Source of the DNA: Scatosoma sp045652785
GTDB lineage: Bacteria; Bacillota; Clostridia; Christensenellales; Borkfalkiaceae
DNA length: 18,202 nt
NCBI GenBank assembly: GCA_045652785.1
Contig: JAZOLF010000141.1
Location: forward strand, 1 to 18,202
Direction of reading: 5' to 3'
The notes under the pieces were generated by a model that saw only the letters and a list, made by a program, of their open reading frames with translations, made no database searches and was not told the origin of the DNA. Positions 6,829-13,351 of this stretch are shown here, piece by piece. Made by a program: the position numbers and the translations under genes. Numbering within the stretch: position 1 is the first letter of the stretch; each line of letters begins with the position of its first letter.

Positions 6829-8748
6829 ATGGTCATTAATAAAGCAAAGTGGATTTGGCTTGAAAAGGATTCTAAGCCCGATACATACGGTGAATTTTAT
6901 GATGAATTTCAATGGGAAGAAGGCGAGATAAATTGCTTTCTTTCTTGCGATGGCGATTATACTTTGTTTATCAATGGGCAATACGTTGCAAGCAATCAAT
7001 ACGGCGATTACGAGTGGTATAAATCGTATGATAACATAGATATAACCCCTTATTTAAACAAAGGTAAAAACTCTATTGCCGTTCTGGTTTGGCATTTCGG
7101 AACGGACAGCCAGCGTTATATAAAGGCGAAAGCAGGGCTTATTTTTGAATTGCAGTCGAGCGGTAATGTATTGCTTGCAAGCGGTGAAAATACTCTTGCA
7201 AGATATAGTGTGGCATACAAGCAAGGGGCAAAGAAGTTGGTAACTCGTCAGTTGGGTTTTTCGTTTGCGTATGACGCTACCCAAGAAGATGGTTGGAAAA
7301 CGACGGGGAAAGGCTTGCAATCTGCGGTATTGGTTGATAAAAATTGTTCGTTTGTGGAACGCCCGATTCAGAAGTTGAAACTGCTTAAATGCGTACAAGG
7401 TAGGGTTATTTTAGAAGAAAACAACGATTATATCATAGATTTAGGCAAGGAAACGGTAGGGATTGTTTCCCTTGATTTTCTATCGCCTGCCGTTCAAAAG
7501 ATAACGGTTGCGTGGGGGGAAGACCTGCAAGACGGCCACGTTCGTCAAAGAATAGAACACCGAGATTTTAGTTTTGATTACACAGCAAAAGCAGGTAAGA
7601 ACGAATACGTAAACCATATGCTCCGTTTGGGTTGTCGATATTTGGAAATTTATACGGAAACTCCTATTGAAATTGAAAGTATCGGTTTAATTCCGCAAGT
7701 ATATCCTGCAAAAGAAAAACAAGTAACGCTGGATAATGCCTTAGACCAAAAAATCTACGATGCCTGTGTAAATTCCTTAAAACTTTGTATGATGGAGCAT
7801 TACGTAGATACGCCGTGGCGCGAACAATGCTTGTATGTTTATGATTCCCGAAATCAAGCACTTTGCGGATATAAAGCCTTTGAAGGCGGGAATGCGGAAT
7901 ATGTGCGTTCGAACTTGAAACTTATTAGTCAAGATAGGCGTGAAGACGGCTTGCTTGCGATTTGCTATCCCTGCGGTATGGACTTAACAATTCCATCCTT
8001 TTCGTTGTATTATTTCGTGCAGGTAAATGAATATTTAAAACACACGGGCGATGTTACGCTTGCGCAAGAAGTGTACGATAAATTGCTTTCCATATTGAAA
8101 GTTTTTATGGATAATCGTAAAGACGGCTTGGTGTGCAAATTTGAAGGCGCTAACCATTGGAACTTCTACGATTGGTCGCCGTATTTGGATGGGGAATTGC
8201 ACGGAACGGAAGATGCTATTCCCGATTTGATGATAAACGTGCTGTTCATTTTGGCTTTGCAAAATCTGCGTGAAATTGCTCTTAAAATCGGGAAATCGTT
8301 TGCGTATGATGCTTTACTTGAAGAAAGCAAAAAACGCACACAGGAAGCCTTTTACAATACGGATATAGGTTTGTACTCTATGACGATGGGCGGCAGCGAA
8401 TATACCGTTTTGGGAAATGCTTTGGCGATTCTTGCAGGGTTGGAATTGGACAAGGAATATGCTTGCGAAAAGATTGTAAACGGCGAACTTTCCGATTGCT
8501 CGTTGAGTATGAAAATCTTTAAGTATGATGCGTTGCTTGCGACGGATAAAGAAAAATACCAAGCGTGGGTATTAAACGAAATTCGTAGGGAATACGGCAA
8601 GATGATAGAAAACGGCAATACCGTATGGGAAACGATAGATGGGGCAAGCGCGTTTGACAATGCGGGCAGTCTTTGCCACGGCTGGAGCGCAATTCCTATT
8701 TACTATTATGCGGAATTGAAAAACGTTCAAGAGAGAAAGGGCGGTTAA
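6829..8748 (+). CDS. GH78 alpha-L-rhamnosidase-like glycoside hydrolase (cytoplasmic)
   Basis: 639 residues. GH78 enzymes are inverting hydrolases that release terminal alpha-L-rhamnose from pectin side chains, glycosides or polysaccharides. The N-terminal part (about 1-170) is a beta-sandwich with the carbohydrate-enzyme pattern CDGDYTLFINGQYVA and ITPYLNKGKNSIAV; residues about 305-625 are the (alpha/alpha)6 barrel. D327, E332 and D339 (in DTPWREQ...YDSRNQ) have the same spacing, 5 and 7, as the acidic catalytic residues of Bacillus RhaB (D567/E572/D579), and E601 in TVWETIDG fits the general base; SLCHGWSA follows as usual. It lacks a signal peptide and the C-terminal beta domain of larger GH78 enzymes, so it likely acts on imported oligosaccharides. 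Exact substrate is uncertain. Its distant neighbours uxaC, eda and kdgK fit a pectin/uronate diet. A+T-rich gene. Confidence 0.85.
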   Translation: MVINKAKWIWLEKDSKPDTYGEFYDEFQWEEGEINCFLSCDGDYTLFINGQYVASNQYGDYEWYKSYDNIDITPYLNKGKNSIAVLVWHFGTDSQRYIKAKAGLIFELQSSGNVLLASGENTLARYSVAYKQGAKKLVTRQLGFSFAYDATQEDGWKTTGKGLQSAVLVDKNCSFVERPIQKLKLLKCVQGRVILEENNDYIIDLGKETVGIVSLDFLSPAVQKITVAWGEDLQDGHVRQRIEHRDFSFDYTAKAGKNEYVNHMLRLGCRYLEIYTETPIEIESIGLIPQVYPAKEKQVTLDNALDQKIYDACVNSLKLCMMEHYVDTPWREQCLYVYDSRNQALCGYKAFEGGNAEYVRSNLKLISQDRREDGLLAICYPCGMDLTIPSFSLYYFVQVNEYLKHTGDVTLAQEVYDKLLSILKVFMDNRKDGLVCKFEGANHWNFYDWSPYLDGELHGTEDAIPDLMINVLFILALQNLREIALKIGKSFAYDALLEESKKRTQEAFYNTDIGLYSMTMGGSEYTVLGNALAILAGLELDKEYACEKIVNGELSDCSLSMKIFKYDALLATDKEKYQAWVLNEIRREYGKMIENGNTVWETIDGASAFDNAGSLCHGWSAIPIYYYAELKNVQERKGG

Positions 8749-8840
8749 GAAAAGGTTGTATCTTTAATAAATAAAAGGGCTGGATTATTGTTAAATCAAA
8801 GCATGAAGGCAGTTTTTAATAATCATTTTTCATAAAACTT

Positions 8841-8864
8841 AATATCAAAATATACCATGATATT
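8841..8864 (+). repeat. Inverted repeat before the HNH gene
   Basis: AATATCA (8841-8847) and TGATATT (8858-8864) are perfect 7-bp arms around a 10-nt loop, ending 15 nt before the proposed TTG start. It could be a hairpin or operator; nothing further supports either. The rest of the 131-bp gap shows no promoter I trust. Confidence 0.45.
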
Positions 8865-8879
8865 TCGGAAAAAGATTAT

Positions 8880-9602
8880 TTGACCTATCAGTTGGTATAT
8901 TGTCAACGAGAAGTGCTTTCGGAGATTGTAAGCGTAAGAAAGAATGAAACTTTGTGGAGTGCTTATCGACAACAAATTGGACGAATTGTTGGGTTTGATG
9001 AATATGATACGCCCGAAAAATTGCCGTTTGAAGGTTTCCGTAAAAAAGTGGAAAAACGGATTTTTCAGCAAAATATACAAAGACCTGTCACGCAATATTT
9101 CATTACGGTATATTTGCATTTGACGACGATTAACGGTGCAGTTCGCACGCATAAGCGGTCAAGATTTTCCATCCAAGAGATAGAATACATTATCGGGTTG
9201 TTAAGGCAAAAGAAAGGGGATTTTTACACTTCGGACGAAGTATGGCAATCTATTTGCCGTGTCGAGCGTGCCAGAGTATCCAACAAAATGCGCTTTGCCG
9301 TTTACCAAAGGGACAATAACCGTTGCCGAAAATGCGGGAGTAGATATAATTTGGAAGTAGATCATATTTATCCCATCGCAAAAGGCGGAAAATCAATCTT
9401 TGATAATATGCAAACGCTGTGTCATAACTGCAACGTGGAAAAAGGAAGTAAAGTGGAAGAAGGGGCTATTCCGCCGCGAAGAAGAGACCATCATACTTTG
9501 ACTTGCCACCAATGCCAGGCAAGATTGATTGTTAAAATGGAAAATATGGCAAGTATTATGCGCGTCCACGCTTTTCAGATTGTAAATACACAAAAAACAT
9601 AA
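8880..9602 (+). CDS. HNH endonuclease
   Basis: 240 residues from a TTG codon. The C-terminal half holds a complete HNH nuclease domain: MRFAVYQRDNNRCRKCG with C149/C152, VDHIYPIAKGG with D161-H162, N176 in FDNMQTL, then C181/C184 and N185 in CHNCNVEKG. The cysteines should bind structural zinc and the His/Asn set a catalytic metal. Most homologues I know end shortly after the KG; here about 50 residues follow, with another CxxC (C209, C212). The 5' end is uncertain: the frame stays open back to 8823 and reads plausibly as protein (KIYHDISEKDYLTYQ), but no ATG or GTG exists there; a weak GGAA at 8868-8871 supports the TTG. The gene may start at a rare codon or be 5'-damaged. No phage, restriction-methylase or intron context is visible. 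Function beyond DNA cleavage is unknown. Confidence 0.8.
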   Translation: MTYQLVYCQREVLSEIVSVRKNETLWSAYRQQIGRIVGFDEYDTPEKLPFEGFRKKVEKRIFQQNIQRPVTQYFITVYLHLTTINGAVRTHKRSRFSIQEIEYIIGLLRQKKGDFYTSDEVWQSICRVERARVSNKMRFAVYQRDNNRCRKCGSRYNLEVDHIYPIAKGGKSIFDNMQTLCHNCNVEKGSKVEEGAIPPRRRDHHTLTCHQCQARLIVKMENMASIMRVHAFQIVNTQKT

Positions 9603-9623
9603 ACACTTAAAAGGAAAGAAAAG

Positions 9624-9863
9624 ATGAAGAAAAAGAACTGGTTAAAATTGTCGTGGGTGACGGCGGTAATCGGGTTGGCGGTGCTGCTCGTTTCCTATTT
9701 CTGTTTCCATTTTGTAACCGATGAAGGGATTACGCTCGTTTGGCATCCTGAAGCGGGTAAACCGTATGTCACAATTCTTATTGCGTTCTTCGGCGTACTC
9801 TTTTGTTTTGCAAGCGTGATGAGTTTGCTCGTTGCGTGGATTTTTTGCAAAGACAAGGAATAA
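9624..9863 (+). CDS. Small two-helix membrane protein
   Basis: 79 residues, unrecognised. AAGGAAAG (9611-9618) lies 5 nt before the ATG and 21 nt after the HNH stop, so it may share that transcript. Two hydrophobic segments, about residues 10-30 and 50-73, flank a loop (about 31-48) with the stretch TDEGITLVWHPEAGKPYV; the N-terminus KKKNWLK is basic, predicting both ends inside and the loop outside. G+C is higher than in the preceding three genes. No family assigned. Confidence 0.65.
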   Translation: MKKKNWLKLSWVTAVIGLAVLLVSYFCFHFVTDEGITLVWHPEAGKPYVTILIAFFGVLFCFASVMSLLVAWIFCKDKE

Positions 9864-9934
9864 AAGGGTTGTTTTTCGCGTTCAACGCGTACCTGCCCCC
9901 TATATTTTAGAAATTTAAAGGAGATTTATATATT

Positions 9935-10447
9935 ATGGATAAATACACGAATAGGCTTATAATGTTTTTGAAAATTCCGCTTGGTATCTTTTATATCTTG
10001 GTGGGTGTCGCTTTAATAGGGGTTTCCGTTTGGGTGTCAACCTTTTCCGACGTTGCCAGTATGATACTGCTTATGGCGTTGCTTGGCGGCGGTGCGGTTA
10101 TCAATTTTGGGGTGGGGTACGCCTTTTTGGGGGATGAATACAAATCGACGAATATCGTTCGCGGCGGGGATACAAGATTTGCCCCCGTTTTAACGCCGCA
10201 ATTTTTAACGAGAAGAAAAATTGTGACTTTGGTCGGTGCGATTGCTTACGCCGTGCTTGCACTTTTTTACGTGATTAGGGCAATTTTTGGCGGCGGTTGG
10301 ATGCTGGGGATTCCTGCGGAAGATTTTGATTCAAACGCGGTTGCGTTGATTATTTTTGCGGTGATTGCTTTGTTGATGGGGTTCTTCCTGTTCACGCTGT
10401 ATAAAAAAACCAAACACGTTGATTTGAACGAACCTGAAAACGAATAA
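9935..10447 (+). CDS. Four-helix membrane protein of unknown function
   Basis: 170 residues with a strong AAAGGAG at 9917-9923, 11 nt before the ATG. Four hydrophobic segments are visible: roughly residues 9-32, 40-64, 92-116 and 130-153. Between the second and third is a polar stretch (GDEYKSTNIVRGGDTRFAPV), and the C-terminus KKTKHVDLNEPENE is charged and probably cytoplasmic. I do not recognise the family. It lies 71 bp after the two-helix protein; that gap holds a small CGCGT/ACGCG inverted repeat (9877-9890) but no T-tract, so the two may be cotranscribed. A terminator follows at 10525. Confidence 0.7.
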   Translation: MDKYTNRLIMFLKIPLGIFYILVGVALIGVSVWVSTFSDVASMILLMALLGGGAVINFGVGYAFLGDEYKSTNIVRGGDTRFAPVLTPQFLTRRKIVTLVGAIAYAVLALFYVIRAIFGGGWMLGIPAEDFDSNAVALIIFAVIALLMGFFLFTLYKKTKHVDLNEPENE

Positions 10448-10459
10448 CGCGCGCAAAGC

Positions 10460-10494
10460 GGGCGTTCCGTATTGATACGGGAGCGCGAGCGCCC
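10460..10494 (+). repeat. Compound palindrome after the four-helix gene
   Basis: Inner arms TTCCGTAT (10465-10472) and ATACGGGA (10475-10482) pair over 8 bp with one G-U; outer arms GGGCG (10460-10464) and CGCCC (10490-10494) enclose them, with a 7-nt bulge GCGCGAG on the right side. No T-tract follows on the + strand, so it is not an obvious terminator. Confidence 0.6.
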
Positions 10495-10524
10495 ATAAAA
10501 GCGAAAAAATTGAATACAAGTGAC

Positions 10525-10560
10525 AAAAAAATCCTACATTTTTTGTGGATTTTTTTCTTT
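10525..10560 (+). terminator. Intrinsic, probably bidirectional terminator
   Basis: Perfect 10-bp arms AAAAAAATCC (10525-10534) and GGATTTTTTT (10547-10556), extendable by 2 bp across a bulged T, followed by CTTTTTG. The A-run/T-run ends let it work in both directions. It ends the membrane-protein transcript just ahead of the luxS promoter. Confidence 0.8.
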
Positions 10561-10567
10561 TTGTCTA

Positions 10568-10596
10568 TTGACAAAAGGACAAGGAAGGGCTATAAT
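10568..10596 (+). promoter_or_regulatory. Consensus sigma-A promoter of luxS
   Basis: Perfect TTGACA (10568-10573), 17-bp spacer and perfect TATAAT (10591-10596). Transcription should start near 10603, giving a leader of about 115 nt before the luxS ATG. This promoter lies inside the longer open frame that begins with GTG at 10520, which rules out that upstream start. Confidence 0.92.
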
Positions 10597-10604
10597 AGAT
10601 AATG

Positions 10605-10696
10605 GGGGTATGTGGAGTTATTTTTACCACGCGCCCCAAAATGCGCCTGCCGTAAAAAGCGGGAAAAATATGCCGTCAACCGATGTAAAGACGGTG
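10605..10696 (+). promoter_or_regulatory. Structured 5' leader of luxS mRNA
   Basis: The predicted transcript starts with a hairpin: GGGGTATGTGG (10605-10615) pairs with CCACGCGCCCC (10627-10637), 10 of 11 positions including two G-U, loop 11 nt. A second hairpin, TGCCGTC (10671-10677) with GACGGTG (10690-10696), ends about 10 nt before the AAAAGGAAGG ribosome binding site. I cannot match it to a known riboswitch (no S-box core seen); it may stabilise mRNA or regulate translation. Confidence 0.5.
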
Positions 10697-10717
10697 CAAA
10701 ACGAAAAGGAAGGGCGT

Positions 10718-11179
10718 ATGCAAAAGATTGCCAGTTTTACCGTCAACCACGATACACTTGAAAAGGGAATGTATATTTCCCGCGTCGATGGGGACGTTGT
10801 CACCTTTGATATTCGTATGAAAAAGCCCAACGGCGGCGATTATTTTTGTATGAGCGCGGCGCACACCGTAGAGCATTTGTTTGCGACCTATGCGCGCAAC
10901 TCCCGCTGGGCGGACAAGGTGATTTACGTCGGGCCGATGGGGTGCAGAACGGGCTTTTATTTGTTGCTCCGCGACACCGTTTCCTACGCTGACGCGATTG
11001 CGCTCGTCAAAGAGAGTATGGCATTCATCCGTGATTACGAAGGGGAAATTCCTGGCAATACGGCGGCGGAATGCGGGAACTACCTGGATCATGATTTGGC
11101 GGGGGCGAAAGAACTCGGGAAAGATATGAACGAAGTGCTTGCCGCTTGGCAGGAAAAAGACCTGTATTACAAAGAATAA
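10718..11179 (+). CDS. luxS: S-ribosylhomocysteine lyase LuxS
   Basis: Metalloenzyme cleaving S-ribosylhomocysteine to homocysteine and DPD, the autoinducer-2 precursor; part of the activated methyl cycle. 153 residues from ATG 10718, chosen because MQKIASFTVNH matches the LuxS N-terminus, AAAAGGAAGG at 10704-10713 lies just upstream, and the promoter at 10568-10596 excludes earlier starts. The metal site HTVEH gives H49 and H53 with E52 as base; C119 in AAECGNYLDHDL is the third ligand; C76 in GPMGCRTGFY matches the second catalytic residue (B. subtilis Cys84). Length is near the usual 155-160. The uxaC gene follows after 33 nt with no terminator, so this promoter probably reads into the hexuronate genes, an unusual pairing. 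Confidence 0.95.
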   Translation: MQKIASFTVNHDTLEKGMYISRVDGDVVTFDIRMKKPNGGDYFCMSAAHTVEHLFATYARNSRWADKVIYVGPMGCRTGFYLLLRDTVSYADAIALVKESMAFIRDYEGEIPGNTAAECGNYLDHDLAGAKELGKDMNEVLAAWQEKDLYYKE

Positions 11180-11185
11180 AAACAA

Positions 11186-11201
11186 TTTGCTAAATAGCAA
11201 A
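11186..11201 (+). promoter_or_regulatory. Small hairpin touching the uxaC ribosome binding site
   Basis: TTTGCT (11186-11191) and AGCAAA (11196-11201) form a perfect 6-bp stem with a 4-nt loop. Its right arm overlaps the first bases of the AAAGGAG (11199-11205). It could also be a small operator. No T-tract follows, so it is not a terminator. Confidence 0.4.
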
Positions 11202-11212
11202 GGAGCGATAAA

Positions 11213-12604
11213 ATGAGTTATTTGAAAGACAACTTCTTGTTGACGACGAAGTCGGCGGAAAAACTGTACTATGATTATGCGAAAGATATACCTATCTTCG
11301 ATTATCATTGTCACTTGCCTGAAAAACAAATTTTGGAAAACAAGCCGTTTGCGGACGTGTTCGAAATTTGGCTGTCGGGGGACCACTATAAATGGCGTTT
11401 GATGCGCAACTACGGCGTGGACGAACGCTTGATTACGGGGGATGCTACGAACAAGGAAAAGTTCGTTGCGTACTGCAAAACGTTGGGTACGGCGTTTGGT
11501 AACCCCTTGTACCACTGGTCGCAGGTGGAATTGAAAGACTTCTTCAACTGCGAACTGGAAATCAACGAAGAAAACGCGGATTTGATTTGGGACTGGTGCA
11601 ACGAATACATTCGTTTGAACAACATTACCCCCCAAAGTTTGATTGAAAAATCGAACGTAAAATACCTGTTCACGACCAACGAAGTTTTCGACGATTTGAC
11701 GACGTTCGAAGAAATTGCGAAAAAGGGCTACGCGTTCAAAGTATATCCTGCCTTCCGCGCGGACAAGTTGATGGGCGTAGAAATGGCGGCTTACAACGAC
11801 TTTATCGCGAAGTTGGAAGCGCAAACGACGGCGATTGCGGACATGGACGCGTTGGAAGCGGCGATCGAAACCAGATTGCAGGCATTCATTGCGGTAGGAT
11901 GCAAGGCAACGGATATCGCGCTTGAAAACGTATATGAAATTGCGGATCGTGCGGATGCGGAAAAAGTATTCCAAAAACGCCGCACGGGGGAAATGGTTTC
12001 CATCAAGGAAATGGAAGTGTTCAAGGGCTATTTGACCTACTTCCTGTTCAAGTTGTATGCAAAGTACGGCTTGGCGACCGAACTCCACGTAGGCGCGATG
12101 CGCAACAATAACTCGAAGATGTTCAAGGTGCTTGGTGCGGACACGGGTTTTGACAGCATTTCGGAATTCAACAGCATTTACAATATGTCCCGTTTGTTCG
12201 ACCGTTTGGATGGGGAAAATGCGTTACCTAAGACGATTATTTTCAACCTGAACCCGAAGATGAACAGCGAAATTATGACTTTGATCGGTTGTTTCCAAGA
12301 CAGCGTGGCAAAGGGCAAGTTGCAATACGGCCCCGCTTGGTGGTTCTTGGATAACAAAGTTGGGATGGAAAGACACTTGGAAGACCTGACGGCAACGGGG
12401 CATTTGGGCGCGTTCGTCGGGATGTTGACGGACAGCCGTTCCTTCCTGTCCTATCCCAGACACCATTATTTTAGACGTATTCTTTGCAACTATTTGGGCG
12501 ATATGATGGAAAAGGGTGAAATCACCGCGAATATGGCGCTTGTAGGCAAAGTGGTACAGGACGTATCTTACAACAACGCAGTAGAATATTTGGGGGTAAA
12601 ATAA
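11213..12604 (+). CDS. uxaC: Glucuronate (uronate) isomerase
   Basis: Interconverts D-glucuronate/D-fructuronate and D-galacturonate/D-tagaturonate, first cytosolic step of hexuronate use. 463 residues, the usual length. Amidohydrolase-fold metal motif FDYHCHL (H32, H34) near the N-terminus, the family-typical GDHYKWRLMRNYGV, the LHVGAMRNNN strand, the NLNPKMNSE segment and the late FVGMLTDSRSFLSYPRHHYFRRI region are all present (last one spans about residues 402-424). AAAGGAG at 11199-11205 sets the ATG. Placed between luxS (33 nt upstream, no terminator) and eda (1 nt downstream), so it is translated from one message with eda. The intermediate reductase and dehydratase (UxuB/UxuA or UxaB/UxaA) are not in this window. 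Confidence 0.95.
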   Translation: MSYLKDNFLLTTKSAEKLYYDYAKDIPIFDYHCHLPEKQILENKPFADVFEIWLSGDHYKWRLMRNYGVDERLITGDATNKEKFVAYCKTLGTAFGNPLYHWSQVELKDFFNCELEINEENADLIWDWCNEYIRLNNITPQSLIEKSNVKYLFTTNEVFDDLTTFEEIAKKGYAFKVYPAFRADKLMGVEMAAYNDFIAKLEAQTTAIADMDALEAAIETRLQAFIAVGCKATDIALENVYEIADRADAEKVFQKRRTGEMVSIKEMEVFKGYLTYFLFKLYAKYGLATELHVGAMRNNNSKMFKVLGADTGFDSISEFNSIYNMSRLFDRLDGENALPKTIIFNLNPKMNSEIMTLIGCFQDSVAKGKLQYGPAWWFLDNKVGMERHLEDLTATGHLGAFVGMLTDSRSFLSYPRHHYFRRILCNYLGDMMEKGEITANMALVGKVVQDVSYNNAVEYLGVK

Positions 12605-12605
12605 G

Positions 12606-13160
12606 ATGGATAAATTAATTCCCGTAGTCGTAATTAAAGACCTTTCCGAAACGGAAAAAGTAATGAAGGCTTTGCAAAATCACGGTATCAACTGTGCGGA
12701 AATCACCTTCCGTACCGCTTGTGCGGCGGAAGCGATCGCGCTTGCGTGCGAAAAGTTCCCCGATATGAATATCGGGGCTGGTACGGTTATCAACGGCGAA
12801 CAATGCGAACAAGCATTGCAAGCGGGTGCGAAATTTATCGTATCCCCTGGCTTGTCTGTCGATGTTGCGAAGATTTGTAAATTCCGCGGTGTGCCTTACT
12901 ATCCTGGCTGTGTGACGCCTACCGAGATTATGCAGGCGATTGACCTTGGAATCACGATTGTTAAGTTCTTCCCTGCAAACGTGTACGGCGGTTTGAAGGC
13001 GTTGAAAGCACTTGCGGCGCCGTTCCCCCAAATCAAGTTTATCCCCACCGGCGGCGTGGATAGAAGCAACTTGGATGAGTTCCTTGCCTTTGAAAAGGTG
13101 TACGCAGTTGGCGGCAGTTTCATGGTGAAAGAAGCCCTTGATAAGTGGGAAAATCAATAA
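12606..13160 (+). CDS. eda: KHG/KDPG aldolase, short at the C-terminus
   Basis: Class I aldolase cleaving 2-keto-3-deoxy-6-phosphogluconate to pyruvate and glyceraldehyde-3-phosphate, end of the uronate route. 184 residues. Schiff-base lysine K120 in TIVKFFPA, acid/base E32 in AEITFRT, GAGTV (58-62), SPGLS, PGCVTPTE and the phosphate-binding PTGGV are present. It starts 1 nt after the uxaC stop, with GGGGGT in the end of uxaC as ribosome binding site. Relatives such as the E. coli and Thermotoga enzymes continue about 15-25 residues past the VGGSFMVK position, forming the last helix; here only ALDKWENQ remains before TAA, and a palindromic element begins at the stop codon. All catalytic residues are intact, so activity is likely, but a 3' replacement by that element is possible. 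Confidence 0.93.
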   Translation: MDKLIPVVVIKDLSETEKVMKALQNHGINCAEITFRTACAAEAIALACEKFPDMNIGAGTVINGEQCEQALQAGAKFIVSPGLSVDVAKICKFRGVPYYPGCVTPTEIMQAIDLGITIVKFFPANVYGGLKALKALAAPFPQIKFIPTGGVDRSNLDEFLAFEKVYAVGGSFMVKEALDKWENQ

Positions 13161-13282
13161 AAAAGGCGCATACACTTCGCAATACTGCGTCGATCCTGCG
13201 TTTCCCCTTGCTTGTTTACAACCCGTAAACGCCCGTCGGGGAAACCGCAATCTTCTTGTCTTGCTTGCATTTTTGCCTTTTT
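13160..13282 (+). repeat. About 123-bp imperfect palindromic element after eda
   Basis: Outer arms AAAAAGGC (13160-13167) and GCCTTTTT (13275-13282) are perfect. Inside, TTTCCCC (13201-13207) pairs with GGGGAAA (13238-13244), flanked by GCG/CGC, and the centre is GTTTAC (13214-13219) with GTAAAC (13225-13230) around AACCC. The half-way segments align only partly. As RNA it would fold into one long hairpin ending in T's and so may also terminate the eda transcript; its form resembles an extragenic palindromic repeat or a small MITE. Copy number cannot be judged from one window. No open frame fits it. Confidence 0.65.
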
Positions 13283-13351
13283 GTGGCGTTTAAGAATAGC
13301 AGCGGCAGTACTTTAATCAAAAAAATAAAAACAAATTAGGAGATAAAAAAA

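Noticed and set aside
9877..9890. CGCGT/ACGCG inverted repeat as a terminator between the two membrane genes
   Set aside because: Only 5-6 bp, with no T-tract after it.
10520..10717. GTG at 10520 as luxS start
   Set aside because: The perfect promoter at 10568-10596 lies inside that extension, and LuxS homologues begin at the ATG at 10718, which has its own ribosome binding site.
10604..10717. SAM or SAH riboswitch in the luxS leader
   Set aside because: Hairpins are present but I cannot find the conserved cores of these classes, so I list it only as a structured leader.
10676..12088. Long open frame on the - strand opposite luxS/uxaC
   Set aside because: It lies antisense to two unmistakable genes, has an unnatural composition rich in Arg, Phe and Val, and no ribosome binding site; it is a codon-bias shadow. 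The same holds for 13367-14365 opposite kdgK and 14487-15416 opposite ruvC.
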